Assembly: GCA_022791735.1 (NCBI GenBank)
Contig: JAAVZQ010000057.1
Span: 1 to 22,168 of the forward strand
Length of the DNA stretch: 22,168 nucleotides
DNA from: Clostridia bacterium
Lineage (GTDB): Bacteria > Bacillota > Clostridia > TANB77 > CAG-508
Direction: 5' to 3'
Below, one piece after another: positions 8,306-15,716 of this stretch (the first letter of the stretch is position 1; every line of letters starts with the position of its first letter). The notes beneath the pieces are model-generated. The model saw only the letters and a program-made list of their open reading frames with translations. It ran no database searches and was not told the origin of the DNA. The translations under genes and the position numbers were made by a program.

Positions 8306-8989
8306 TTACTTTTGGTCTATGAATACTCCAGGTCCCATTGTTGTTGTTACACTTACGCTTCTAACATATTGACCTTTTGCTGCTACTGGTTTTGCCTTGA
8401 TTATAGCATCCATAACTGTGTTATAGTTTTCAAGTAATTTATCAGCTCCAAATGATACTTTTCCAAAGCCTAAGTGGATTATATTAGTTTTATCTAATCT
8501 ATATTCAACTTTTCCTGATTTAATATCAGCAATCGCTTTAGCAACGTCCATTGTAACTGTTCCTGATTTAGGGTTTGGCATTAATCCTTTTGGACCTAAT
8601 ACTTTACCAAGTCTACCAACAACACCCATCATATCTGGTGTTGCAACTATAACGTCATATTCAAACCAGTTTTCTTTTTCAATTTTTGGTATTAGCTCTT
8701 CTGCTCCAACAAAATCTGCTCCAGCTGCTTTTGCTTCGTCAGCTTTTGGTCCTTTAGCAAATACTAATACTCTTAATGTTTTACCTGTACCATTTGGAAG
8801 TACTACTGTACCTCTTACTTGTTGGTCAGCATGTTTTGAATCTACACCTAGTTTTACATGTAGTTCAACTGTTTCATCAAATTTTGTTTTTGGGAATTTT
8901 TCTATTATATCTAAAGCTTCTTTTGCTTCGTATAATTTTCCTTTTTCAATAAGCTTTGCAGCTTCTTGATATCTTTTTCCTCTTTTCAT
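8306..8989 (-). CDS. rplA: 50S ribosomal protein L1
   Basis: L1 forms the mobile L1 stalk at the E site and is often a translational repressor of its own operon. It has 227 residues: MKRGKRYQEAAKLIEKGKLY at the start, the conserved VATPDMMGVVGRLGKVLGPK and LMPNPKSGTVT, and TTMGPGVFID near the end. The start at 8989 is set by GGGAGG just upstream; an in-frame extension to 9034 lacks a ribosome site. It lies between palindromic element C and the L10 leader. There is no in-frame CGG. Confidence 0.97.
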   Translation of the reverse strand: MKRGKRYQEAAKLIEKGKLYEAKEALDIIEKFPKTKFDETVELHVKLGVDSKHADQQVRGTVVLPNGTGKTLRVLVFAKGPKADEAKAAGADFVGAEELIPKIEKENWFEYDVIVATPDMMGVVGRLGKVLGPKGLMPNPKSGTVTMDVAKAIADIKSGKVEYRLDKTNIIHLGFGKVSFGADKLLENYNTVMDAIIKAKPVAAKGQYVRSVSVTTTMGPGVFIDQK

Positions 8990-9067
8990 TTTTACCTCCC
9001 TTGGTTTTAACGAAATCTTTTCGATTTCTCCCAATTTTTAATTTTTTATTTATGCTTGTTTATGGTT

Positions 9068-9181
9068 GAAGAAGGATTGTTATTTGGCTAGGCGTTCGAG
9101 AAAGAAATACCAGAAATGTACTGATGTACATTGTGGATTTTCTTTCGATGAACAACAACGCCAAATGGCAATTATTCTTCA
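9068..9181 (+). repeat. palindromic element C between rplK and rplA
   Basis: This imperfect palindrome of about 114 bases starts GAAGAAGGATTGTTATTTGG and ends with the matching CCAAATGGCAATTATTCTTC. A GTAC-TGAT-GTAC apex lies in the middle. It reaches into the last codons of rplK. It shares TTGTTATTTGGCTAG with the spacer next to element B and CAACAACGC with B itself, but in the opposite orientation to A and B. Confidence 0.7.
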
Positions 9182-9600
9182 ACTACTACACCCATACTGC
9201 GCGCAGTTCCAGCCACCATACTCATTGCTGTTTCAAGTGATGCTGCATTTAAATCTTCCATTTTTTGTTCAGCAATTTGTTTTACCTGGTCTTTAGTTAT
9301 TTTTGCTACTTTTTCTTTGTTAGGTTTACCAGAACCTTTTTCTATTTTTATAGCTTTTTTAATTAATACAGCTACTGGTGGAACTTTTGTTATAAATTCA
9401 AAAGATTTATCAGCATATACTGTAATAACTACTGGTATTATCATTCCTGGTTGGTTAGCTGTTCTATCATTGAATTCTTTAACGAATTGCATGATGTTAA
9501 CTCCACTTGAACCAAGTGCTGGTCCTACTGGTGGAGCTGGTGTTGCTTTTCCAGCCTCTATTTGTAATTTAATTACTGTAGCTACTTCTTTTTGTGCCAT
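9172..9600 (-). CDS. rplK: 50S ribosomal protein L11
   Basis: L11 is part of the GTPase-associated centre with the stalk. It has 142 residues: QIEAGKATPAPPVGPALG near the N-terminus, GVNIMQFVKEFNDRT, and a C-terminal rRNA-binding domain ending MSMVAGTARSMGVVVEE. The start at 9600 has GGGAGGTG upstream; the in-frame extension to 9627 precedes that ribosome site and is not used. It follows nusG after a 175-base gap containing palindromic element D. There is no in-frame CGG. Confidence 0.97.
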   Translation of the reverse strand: MAQKEVATVIKLQIEAGKATPAPPVGPALGSSGVNIMQFVKEFNDRTANQPGMIIPVVITVYADKSFEFITKVPPVAVLIKKAIKIEKGSGKPNKEKVAKITKDQVKQIAEQKMEDLNAASLETAMSMVAGTARSMGVVVEE

Positions 9601-9626
9601 TTCTTGCACCTCCCTTTCTCTATCCA

Positions 9627-9748
9627 AAAATCAATGAAAAACTTCGTACTACTGCGTCAAACTTCGCTCAAAACCTTTCGACAACCACAAGGTTAGTCTC
9701 AAGATTTTTCACTTGTTTTCCTTGTATTACTCGTTTTTGATTGATTTT
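9627..9748 (-). repeat. palindromic element D between nusG and rplK
   Basis: This 122-base imperfect palindrome has ends AAAATCAATGAAAAAC and the complement of AAAATCAATCAAAAAC, 15 of 16 paired. A central GGTTGTCGAAAGGTTTTGAG region forms further hairpins. Its size matches A and B, but the internal motifs are the weakest match of the set. Confidence 0.62.
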
Positions 9749-9775
9749 ACTTAAATTTCTATTTGAATTCTATTT

Positions 9776-10309
9776 TTAGATTTTTTGAACTTGTGCAAAT
9801 TCTAGTTCTGCTGGTGTTTCTCTACCAAACATTGAAACTAAAACTTTTACTTTTCCTTTTTCTCTGTTTATTTCTTGTACTACTCCAATAAAGCCTTCTA
9901 ATGGTCCGTTTATAACTTTCACAGACTCATTCACTTCATAGTCTATTTTTATTGGCATTTCCTCAAATCCCATATTTCTAATTTCTTCTTCTGTAAGTGG
10001 TATAGGATTAGTTCCAGAACCAACAAATCCTGTAACTCCTCTTGTGTTTCTAACAATGTACCAAGTTTCATCAGTTACTATCATTTTTATTAAAACATAT
10101 CCAGGGAAAACTTTTTTTAAATTTGCTTTTCTTTTTCCATCTTTTATTTCTATTTGTTCTTCCATTGGAACTACAATGTCAAAGAAAAAATCTTCAAGTT
10201 CTCTATTTTTAACCATCTTCTCTAAATCTGTTTTTACTTTATTTTCATATCCAGAATAAGTATGTATAACATACCATCTTGCGACAGAATCTTCTTTTTG
10301 ATGAGCCAC
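9776..10309 (-). CDS. nusG: transcription termination/antitermination factor NusG
   Basis: NusG binds RNA polymerase and sets pausing and processivity. The 177-residue protein has an NGN domain starting ARWYVIHTYSGYENKVK with FPGYVLIKM and TRGVTGFVGSG, and a C-terminal KOW domain with VNGPLEGFIGVV-like sequence (VKVINGPLEGFIG) and MFGRETPAELEF. The gene starts 23 bases after secE and is part of the same transcript. There is no in-frame CGG; the CGG in AAC GGA here is in another phase and is read normally. Confidence 0.97.
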   Translation of the reverse strand: MAHQKEDSVARWYVIHTYSGYENKVKTDLEKMVKNRELEDFFFDIVVPMEEQIEIKDGKRKANLKKVFPGYVLIKMIVTDETWYIVRNTRGVTGFVGSGTNPIPLTEEEIRNMGFEEMPIKIDYEVNESVKVINGPLEGFIGVVQEINREKGKVKVLVSMFGRETPAELEFAQVQKI

Positions 10310-10332
10310 GATACCTAAACCTCCTTACAAAA

Positions 10333-10743
10333 TTATTCTGCTGTATTTGTTACATTTGAAGTATCATTTACATTTTCGCCTTCTGCATTGTTATTTTCTT
10401 GATTTCCGTCTGTATCTTCTTGGTTATTATCTTCTTCATTGTTCTCACTATTATTTTCCGCATCATTATCTTTGTTTTCTCCATCAGCGTTATCATCTTT
10501 GTTTTCAGTTACTACTGAATTTTGTACTGTTTCTTTTAGCTTGTTTATTCCGTAGGTATTTAAAGCTTCAAAAGCAAAATCTAATACGAATACAATAGCA
10601 GTTACTATCAATACAATTACTATTACAATTATTGTATTATTTATAACTTGACTTCTTGTTGGCCAAATAACTTTTTTTAATTCTGCCCTAAAATCTTTCC
10701 AAAAATGCTTTTGTTTTTTTTCATTTTTTTCTGTTTTTCCCAT
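10333..10743 (-). CDS. secE: preprotein translocase SecE with an acidic C-terminal tail
   Basis: SecE is the small essential clamp of the SecYEG channel. Residues about 1-75 are a normal Gram-positive SecE: a basic N-terminus, FWKDFRAELKKVIWPTRSQV amphipathic helix and one membrane helix (TIIVIVIVLIVTAIVFVLD). After the membrane segment comes an unusual tail of about 60 residues rich in Asn, Asp and Glu (for example NKDDNADGENKDND). SecE in this group is usually about 60-80 residues, so 136 is long. It lies between rpmG and nusG as usual. Confidence 0.93.
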   Translation of the reverse strand: MGKTEKNEKKQKHFWKDFRAELKKVIWPTRSQVINNTIIVIVIVLIVTAIVFVLDFAFEALNTYGINKLKETVQNSVVTENKDDNADGENKDNDAENNSENNEEDNNQEDTDGNQENNNAEGENVNDTSNVTNTAE

Positions 10744-10774
10744 TTCTACTTATAGCACCTCCATTAAATAAAAG

Positions 10775-10939
10775 TTATTTTGTTTCTTTATGTGATGTAC
10801 GCTTTTTGCAATATTTACAGTACTTTACTATTTCTAGTCTATCTGTATTATTTCTTTTGTTTTTAGATGTCATGTAATTTCTTCTTTTACATTCTGTACA
10901 CTCTAAAGTAATATTTTCTCTTGGACCTTTTGCAGCCAT
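10775..10939 (-). CDS. rpmG: 50S ribosomal protein L33
   Basis: This 54-residue zinc-ribbon L33 starts MAAKGPRENITLECTECKRR and has a second CxxC in VKYCKYCKKRTSHKETK, so it is the zinc-binding form. It is the first gene of the secE-nusG-ribosomal protein operon. GGAGGTG lies before the start at 10939. A promoter lies at 11043-11071. Confidence 0.96.
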   Translation of the reverse strand: MAAKGPRENITLECTECKRRNYMTSKNKRNNTDRLEIVKYCKYCKKRTSHKETK

Positions 10940-11008
10940 TAAAATACACCTCCGTAATTCTTTTTATGTTTATTTGTCATTCATTAATTTTTAGGTTTAA
11001 ATAACGAT

Positions 11009-11040
11009 GTGAACACGTATCAACCTCAATACGTGTTCAC
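11009..11040 (-). promoter_or_regulatory. perfect palindrome at the rpmG operon start site
   Basis: GTGAACACGTAT (11009-11020) and its exact complement (11029-11040) flank eight bases. It starts 2 bases past the -10 box, so it spans the expected transcription start near 11036. That placement fits a repressor operator. It could instead act as a weak terminator for the upstream coiled-coil gene, but no good T-run follows. Confidence 0.55.
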
Positions 11041-11042
11041 TA

Positions 11043-11071
11043 ATTTTATCATACTATTTTATGTTTGTCAA
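11043..11071 (-). promoter_or_regulatory. promoter of the rpmG-secE-nusG-rpl operon
   Basis: On the minus strand, TTGACA (11066-11071) and TAAAAT (11043-11048) are 17 bases apart. They lie about 100 bases before rpmG. Confidence 0.78.
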
Positions 11072-11120
11072 CATATATATAGCTATTTCCGTAAGTTTTT
11101 TATGTTTTTTGAAATTTCTA

Positions 11121-12467
11121 TTATCTTTCACCATGTCCTGTTGCTGCTCCGCTTGGCGTTGAATGTGCTACCGCTGGTGCAGAAGGTGCTGACTTTTCTG
11201 CTGATTGTGCACTTTGATTACTAGAATTGCCTCTTGCATTTTTAGATACATCTACTTTTATTGAATTCATAAGATTATCTCTTCTTGACATATATGTTAT
11301 AGCATTACCAGTTTTTGCTCTTTGTGTCCAAGAATCTTTAGATTCTTGTTTATTTCCAAGGTCTGCAGTATCTTTTACATCTTTGCTTTCTTTTTGTTTA
11401 GACATGAATTTGCTCAAAATTTTTGAATTTTTAGCACGTTCTAGTAAAGCCATTGCCTTAAGTTTTAATCTCTGAAAAATTGAAGGTTTTTTAGAAGTAC
11501 TGACTGTACTTTCTTCTTCATTAATTTCTTGTTCTTCTTCACTTAATTCTTCATGAACTTCTTCTGTCTCATCTTCCAACTTAAGCTCTGGTGCTACTGT
11601 TCCTCCGCTAAATCCAATGCCTCCACTGCCATATATATTATCTTTTCCTCTATTCTTGTTTTTCTTTTCTTCCTTCTTTTCCTCTTTATCTTCTACCTTT
11701 TTATCTTTATCTTTTGGTGTCTTATCCTTTGGCTTATCTTCTTTGCTTTTACTTGCATTTACTCCTATCATTGCACTTATATCTACCTCAGAAAGATCCG
11801 CTATCTCCTTCCAGTGACGACCTGAAACTAATTTATTCCAAGGATCTTCACATTTTAATAGCTTTTCTTGTGTTTTTTTATTATCTGTTTCTAACACTCC
11901 TATTTTTTGTCTTAAATTTATTACAGATGTTTTAGTTTTTATATAATCTTCTTGAGAGCAAAGTTTTGCTTTTTCTTCTTGCATAGCTTCTATCTGTCCT
12001 ATGTATCCTTCTGCGTCTTCAGGACTAAGCCCTTCCATTTCTGCTTCCATTTTAGCTATATCTTCATCTATTTGTTTTGCTCTATCTCTCATCGCCTTTT
12101 GTTCTTTTTCTTGTTCTTCTAGTCTTGAAAGCATTTCCTTACTACTTACAACTTGTGCACTTTGCTTAGCATATTTTGCTTCTAAATCTGCTTTAATCCT
12201 AGCAATTGTATCCATAGTTGCTTTTACTTCTGGAAAAAGCTCAAGCAACTTTAACTCATTGTTAAGTTGTGTTTCAATCATAGAATTTGATTGTCTCTTA
12301 TTTCCTTTACGCTGAACATCTTTTATAGCTCCACGTATCTCTTCTATTCTGAATTGCATTTGATCATCTGTCGATATACTTAAGCTTTTATATAAATCTT
12401 CTAGGCTCATCCCTCTTGTCCAAGTATCTTCTGCAACTTCTCTAAAATCTCTTTTTTCCTCTTCCAT
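11121..12467 (-). CDS. coiled-coil protein of unknown function with GHGER tail (448 residues)
   Basis: I do not recognise a known family. The protein has no signal peptide or membrane segment. The N-terminus carries DTWTRGMSLEDLYKSL; about 70-240 is a long charged coiled coil; then comes CEDPWNKLVSGRHWKEIADL with LSEVDISAMIGV. A Lys/Asp/Glu-rich linker, a Gly-rich patch, a basic segment and a Ser/Ala/Pro-rich end follow, finishing SGAATGHGER. The same order and the same last residues occur in the upstream 554-residue neighbour, so the two are paralogues. Each has its own promoter and a similar leader. Shared W-x-G, SxMIGV and GHGER motifs suggest a common partner or structure, which is inference. 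Confidence 0.85.
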   Translation of the reverse strand: MEEEKRDFREVAEDTWTRGMSLEDLYKSLSISTDDQMQFRIEEIRGAIKDVQRKGNKRQSNSMIETQLNNELKLLELFPEVKATMDTIARIKADLEAKYAKQSAQVVSSKEMLSRLEEQEKEQKAMRDRAKQIDEDIAKMEAEMEGLSPEDAEGYIGQIEAMQEEKAKLCSQEDYIKTKTSVINLRQKIGVLETDNKKTQEKLLKCEDPWNKLVSGRHWKEIADLSEVDISAMIGVNASKSKEDKPKDKTPKDKDKKVEDKEEKKEEKKNKNRGKDNIYGSGGIGFSGGTVAPELKLEDETEEVHEELSEEEQEINEEESTVSTSKKPSIFQRLKLKAMALLERAKNSKILSKFMSKQKESKDVKDTADLGNKQESKDSWTQRAKTGNAITYMSRRDNLMNSIKVDVSKNARGNSSNQSAQSAEKSAPSAPAVAHSTPSGAATGHGER

Positions 12468-12482
12468 ATAATTTTACCCTTC

Positions 12483-12499
12483 CTAAGATTTATTCTTAG
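12483..12499 (-). promoter_or_regulatory. small hairpin before the ribosome site of the 448-residue gene
   Basis: CTAAGA and TCTTAG pair around five bases just upstream of the GGAAGGG ribosome site. The paralogue has the same hairpin with compensating bases (CTAAAA/TTTTAG at 14263-14279), which suggests that the pairing matters. Confidence 0.45.
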
Positions 12500-12531
12500 T
12501 TAAAATCTCTCTTTTATATAATATTATTTGT

Positions 12532-12560
12532 ATTCTACTGCAAATACTCACTTTTGTCAA
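12532..12560 (-). promoter_or_regulatory. promoter of the 448-residue gene
   Basis: TTGACA (12555-12560) and TAGAAT (12532-12537) are 17 bases apart on the minus strand. The spacer (AAAGTGAGTATTTGCAG) closely resembles that of the 554-residue gene promoter. Confidence 0.75.
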
Positions 12561-12583
12561 TATATCTATTAATTTCTTAAATA

Positions 12584-14248
12584 TTATCTTTCACCATGTC
12601 CTGTTGCTGCTCCACTTGGTGCTGAAGGTGATGACTTTCCTTGTGTTTGTGATATTCCTGATTTTTCCTTTGAAGTAGATTGTGCAGGTTCTCTTGAGGC
12701 TCCTCTTAAACTTTTAGCAAAAGATCTATGTGCTTTTCTTGCAGATGTTGCATTTTCTTTTTGATCATTTGGCGTTTCATTTCCCTCTTGCTTATCAGCA
12801 GTTTCAACTGGTTTTGCCGCTTTTTGAGCTTCCTCTATTTCTGCTCTTACAGCTTTTTCATAAATTTCCTCTATATCAGCTCTACTTACAATTCCTGCAT
12901 AGTCTGCTCTAACTCTGTTTATTTGCTCAGCTGTCATTGTTCTTAACACTGCTTTTGCTTGTTCTGCTTGTCTTTCATACTCTTCATCTTTTAATTCTTC
13001 TATTCTCTGTCCTACTTTAATTCTGCCTTCACTACTTCTCTCAATCAATCTTTTTGCAGCTTCTATCTCTTCTGGTGTTCTTTCCCTTGCTGCCTTTGTA
13101 GCTTCTATTATTTCTGCTGCTGTTTTTAGTTTATTTTTTTCTTTAAATATCTTTGGATGTTTTGCCTTAAATCTTTCCCACCAATTTGGTTTTCTTCCTT
13201 TTGTTAAACGGAATTCTTCTATAAATGCCTCCTTTGCTTCCTTTCTTGCTTCTCTATTAGCTTTCCATTCTTCTATTTTTTTTGTAAACCATCCCTTTTT
13301 CTCTTCATCTCCTGTTTCTTCCGCTTCTTCTGGTTCTTGCTCAGCTTCTGGTGCTGGAGGCGCTGGAGGTATTGGCCCTATTGGTCCACCGCCAAATCCA
13401 CCTTGTCTTCCCCCTCTTCCTTCATCGCCTTTATCTTTGTCTTCATTTTCTCTTTCAACTTTAACTCCAATCATACTACTTAACTCTGCATCAGAAAGTT
13501 CTGCTATATCTTCCCATTCATATCCTTTAAGTATTCTATCCCATGCATTTCTACATAATTCTAGAACTTTTTCTGTTTTTGCTTTTTCTGCTTTTAGCTT
13601 TCCTACATCACTTCTTTTTGCTATTAATGCAGTCTTAATTTTAGAATACTCCTCTTTACTTATAAGTCCGTCTTTTTCTTCGCCTAATTCATCTATTTCT
13701 TCTTGAATTGCAGCCATAACTTTAGGTCTTTTACCATTTAGAGCTGCAATTTCTTTTTTCTTTTCTTTTATTTCTGCATCTATTTCTTTTGCTCTATCTA
13801 ATTTAGCTTTTGCTTCTCTTTCTTGTTCTTCTATTGCTTCTAATTCTCTTTCCGCTTCTTCTATTTGTATACTTTGACTAGCAGATTTTGCCATCATATC
13901 ATTTCCAACTGCATCAATTGCATCTATAACTGACTTTACTTTTGGAAAAAGTTCAAGCATATCTCTTTCATCTTCAAGTTGTATTTGCATATCTGTTAAA
14001 TTATCTCTTTCTTGCTCACTTGCTTTTAATTCCTCTTTACTTGCTCCCGCCCTTTGGCTTCTTCTAGCCTTTCTTGCCATTTTTGAGATTTCCTTGTCAA
14101 TTTCTTCTATTGCTTTTCCTATTTCACCTATTCTGATTTGTATCTCACCTGATACCATGGCATTCAATCTTACAAATAAATCTCTTGCATTAATTCCATT
14201 AGTCCAATCACTATTTACTATATCTATATACTTTTTCTTCCCTGCCAT
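12584..14248 (-). CDS. coiled-coil protein of unknown function with GHGER tail (554 residues)
   Basis: This is a paralogue of the 448-residue protein downstream and is also unrecognised. It has NSDWTNGINARDLFVRL at the start, a highly charged coiled coil (about 30-235) and CRNAWDRILKGYEWEDIAEL with LSDAELSSMIGV. A Gly-rich then Pro-rich linker (GGFGGGPIGPIPPAPPAP), a Lys/Glu helical region with KPNWWERFKAKHPKIFKEK, more helices, and the end SAPSGAATGHGER follow. No signal peptide or membrane helix is visible, so it is probably cytoplasmic. The gene has GGAGGG before its ATG and its own promoter. Expression level may be high, judging by the consensus promoter and good ribosome site. There is no in-frame CGG. 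Confidence 0.85.
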   Translation of the reverse strand: MAGKKKYIDIVNSDWTNGINARDLFVRLNAMVSGEIQIRIGEIGKAIEEIDKEISKMARKARRSQRAGASKEELKASEQERDNLTDMQIQLEDERDMLELFPKVKSVIDAIDAVGNDMMAKSASQSIQIEEAERELEAIEEQEREAKAKLDRAKEIDAEIKEKKKEIAALNGKRPKVMAAIQEEIDELGEEKDGLISKEEYSKIKTALIAKRSDVGKLKAEKAKTEKVLELCRNAWDRILKGYEWEDIAELSDAELSSMIGVKVERENEDKDKGDEGRGGRQGGFGGGPIGPIPPAPPAPEAEQEPEEAEETGDEEKKGWFTKKIEEWKANREARKEAKEAFIEEFRLTKGRKPNWWERFKAKHPKIFKEKNKLKTAAEIIEATKAARERTPEEIEAAKRLIERSSEGRIKVGQRIEELKDEEYERQAEQAKAVLRTMTAEQINRVRADYAGIVSRADIEEIYEKAVRAEIEEAQKAAKPVETADKQEGNETPNDQKENATSARKAHRSFAKSLRGASREPAQSTSKEKSGISQTQGKSSPSAPSGAATGHGER

Positions 14249-14262
14249 ATATTTTAACCCTC

Positions 14263-14279
14263 CTAAAATTTATTTTTAG
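14263..14279 (-). promoter_or_regulatory. small hairpin before the ribosome site of the 554-residue gene
   Basis: CTAAAA and TTTTAG pair around five bases directly next to GGAGGG. It corresponds in place to the hairpin before the paralogue, with compensating base changes. Confidence 0.45.
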
Positions 14280-14311
14280 TTAAAATTTTCCTTTTTATAT
14301 CATACATCTTA

Positions 14312-14340
14312 ATTTTACTACAAATATCAACGTTTGTCAA
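14312..14340 (-). promoter_or_regulatory. promoter of the 554-residue gene
   Basis: TTGACA (14335-14340) and TAAAAT (14312-14317) are 17 bases apart on the minus strand. It begins right after the trmFO stop. Confidence 0.78.
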
Positions 14341-14343
14341 TAT

Positions 14344-15662
14344 TTATTTTATGTTAAGTTTGCGCAAAGCCCTATTTGCAAGCGTTTCATATCTTGTCTT
14401 TTTGTCTTTTATTTTATCTCCTAAGCTTGGAAGTATTCCAAAGTTTGCATTCATAGGCTGAAAATTACTATTTTCTGTACTGATATAGTCACTTAGTGCT
14501 CCTATCATAGTCTCTTTTGGGAAACTTATTTTTTCTCCATTTTGTATCTTGGCTACTATATTTAAACCGAACTACCATACCTGACGCTATTGATTCTACA
14601 TATCCTTCTACTCCTGTTATCTGTCCTGCAAAATATATACTACTTTCCTTCTTTAGATTATATGTATTATCTAAAAGCATTGGCGAATTTATATATGTGT
14701 TTCTATGCATCACACCATATTTTATAAATTCTGCATTTTGAAGTCCTGGAATTCTGCTAAATACTCTCTTTTGTTCTCCAAATTTTAAATTCGTCTGGAA
14801 CCCTACCATATTATATAAAGTCCCTTCTTCATTATCCTGCCTTAATTGAACTATTGCATAAGGTCTTTTATCTGTCCTTGGATCTGTAAACCCTACTGGC
14901 TTCAGTGGTCCAAATCTTAATGTATCTATTCCTCTTTTTGCCATTACTTCAACTGGCATACATCCCTCAAATATTTCTTTTTTCTCAAATTCATGGAGTT
15001 CTACTACTTCTGCTGACACGAGTTCTTTCCAAAAATCTTCGTATTCTTCTTTATTCATAGGAAGATTTATATAGCAAGCATCTCCTTTTCCATATCTGTC
15101 TCCTAGAAATCCTATGTTCATATCTATACTTTCTTTTTCTATAATAGGTGCTGCTGCATCATAAAAGTGAAGTTTGTCTTCTCCTGTAATGTCTAATATC
15201 TCTTTGCTTAACGCATCTGTTGTAAGTGGGCCTGTTGCAATAACTATTATCCCCTCTTGTGCAAGGTCTTTTAAATGAACGTCTACTCCGCACTTCCGCT
15301 TCTTCTATCTTAACATTTTTTAGCTTCTTTATTTTTTCTGTTACTAATTTTGCATACTTATCTCTATCTACTGCTAACGCTTGTCCTGCTGGTACTGCTG
15401 TTTCATCTGCACATTTTATTAAAAGGCTATCTAGCCTTCTAAGCTCTTCTTTTAATAGCCCACATGCATTTGTGAGAAGATTTGATTTAAAAGAATTACT
15501 ACATACTATTTCTGCAAATTCTTTATTTGTATGAGCAGGTGTGAATTTTTTTGGCTTCATCTCATATAATGTAACTTCTATACCCGCTTTTGCTATTTGA
15601 TATGTTGTCTCACATCCTGCAAGACCAGCTCCTATTACTATTACCATATTTGTTCCTTTCAT
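14344..15662 (-). CDS. trmFO: tRNA (uracil-54) methyltransferase TrmFO, read through two CGG recoding sites
   Basis: TrmFO is the folate- and FAD-dependent enzyme that makes m5U54 in the tRNA T-loop. The N-terminus MVIVIGAGLAGCETTYQIAK is the FAD-binding GxGxxG. IVCSNSFKSN and IFEGCMPVE hold the conserved cysteines, followed by YINLPMNKEEY and IYFAGQITGVEGYVES. Two in-frame CGGs, at plus 15288-15290 and 14567-14569, break the conventional frame. Skipping the C gives EAEVGVDVHL and ASGMVVGLNIVAKI, the expected glycines. 1319 minus 2 bases is 439 codons, so 438 residues, the normal length. The first ATG at 15662 or the one at 15647 (MVIVIG) may be the true start. Confidence 0.92.
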
Positions 15663-15667
15663 ATCTG

Positions 15668-15716
15668 GTCAAAAGGTGGTCAAAAAGCTCCGTCCCCTTT
15701 GACCACCCTTTTGACG
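15668..15716. repeat. strong palindrome with GGTCAAAA repeats
   Basis: GTCAAAAGGTGGTCAAA and the complementary TTTGACCACCCTTTTGAC pair with one bulge around AAGCTCCGTCCCC. GGTCAAAA occurs twice on the left arm. It is GC-richer than its surroundings, starts next to the trmFO start and overlaps the -35 box of the plus-strand gene. It resembles the REP-like hairpins spread through some Clostridia genomes, which is inference. Confidence 0.6.

Noticed and set aside
9068..9181. Palindromes as CRISPR repeats or insertion sequences
   Set aside because: There is no regular repeat-spacer array, no transposase ORF and no clear target-site duplication.
409..15290. Sequencing or assembly error as the source of the extra C residues
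   Set aside because: The extra C residues occur only in codon phase before conserved Gly codons, in genes on both strands, and not in homopolymers. A motif-driven error would ignore reading frame and would also hit the ribosomal protein genes. Raw reads would still be the decisive check.
409..15290. CGG reassigned to another amino acid, read as a normal triplet
   Set aside because: A triplet reassignment would keep the frame. Here the frame must change at each site for the downstream protein to be right, and no residue is missing or added in the restored motifs.
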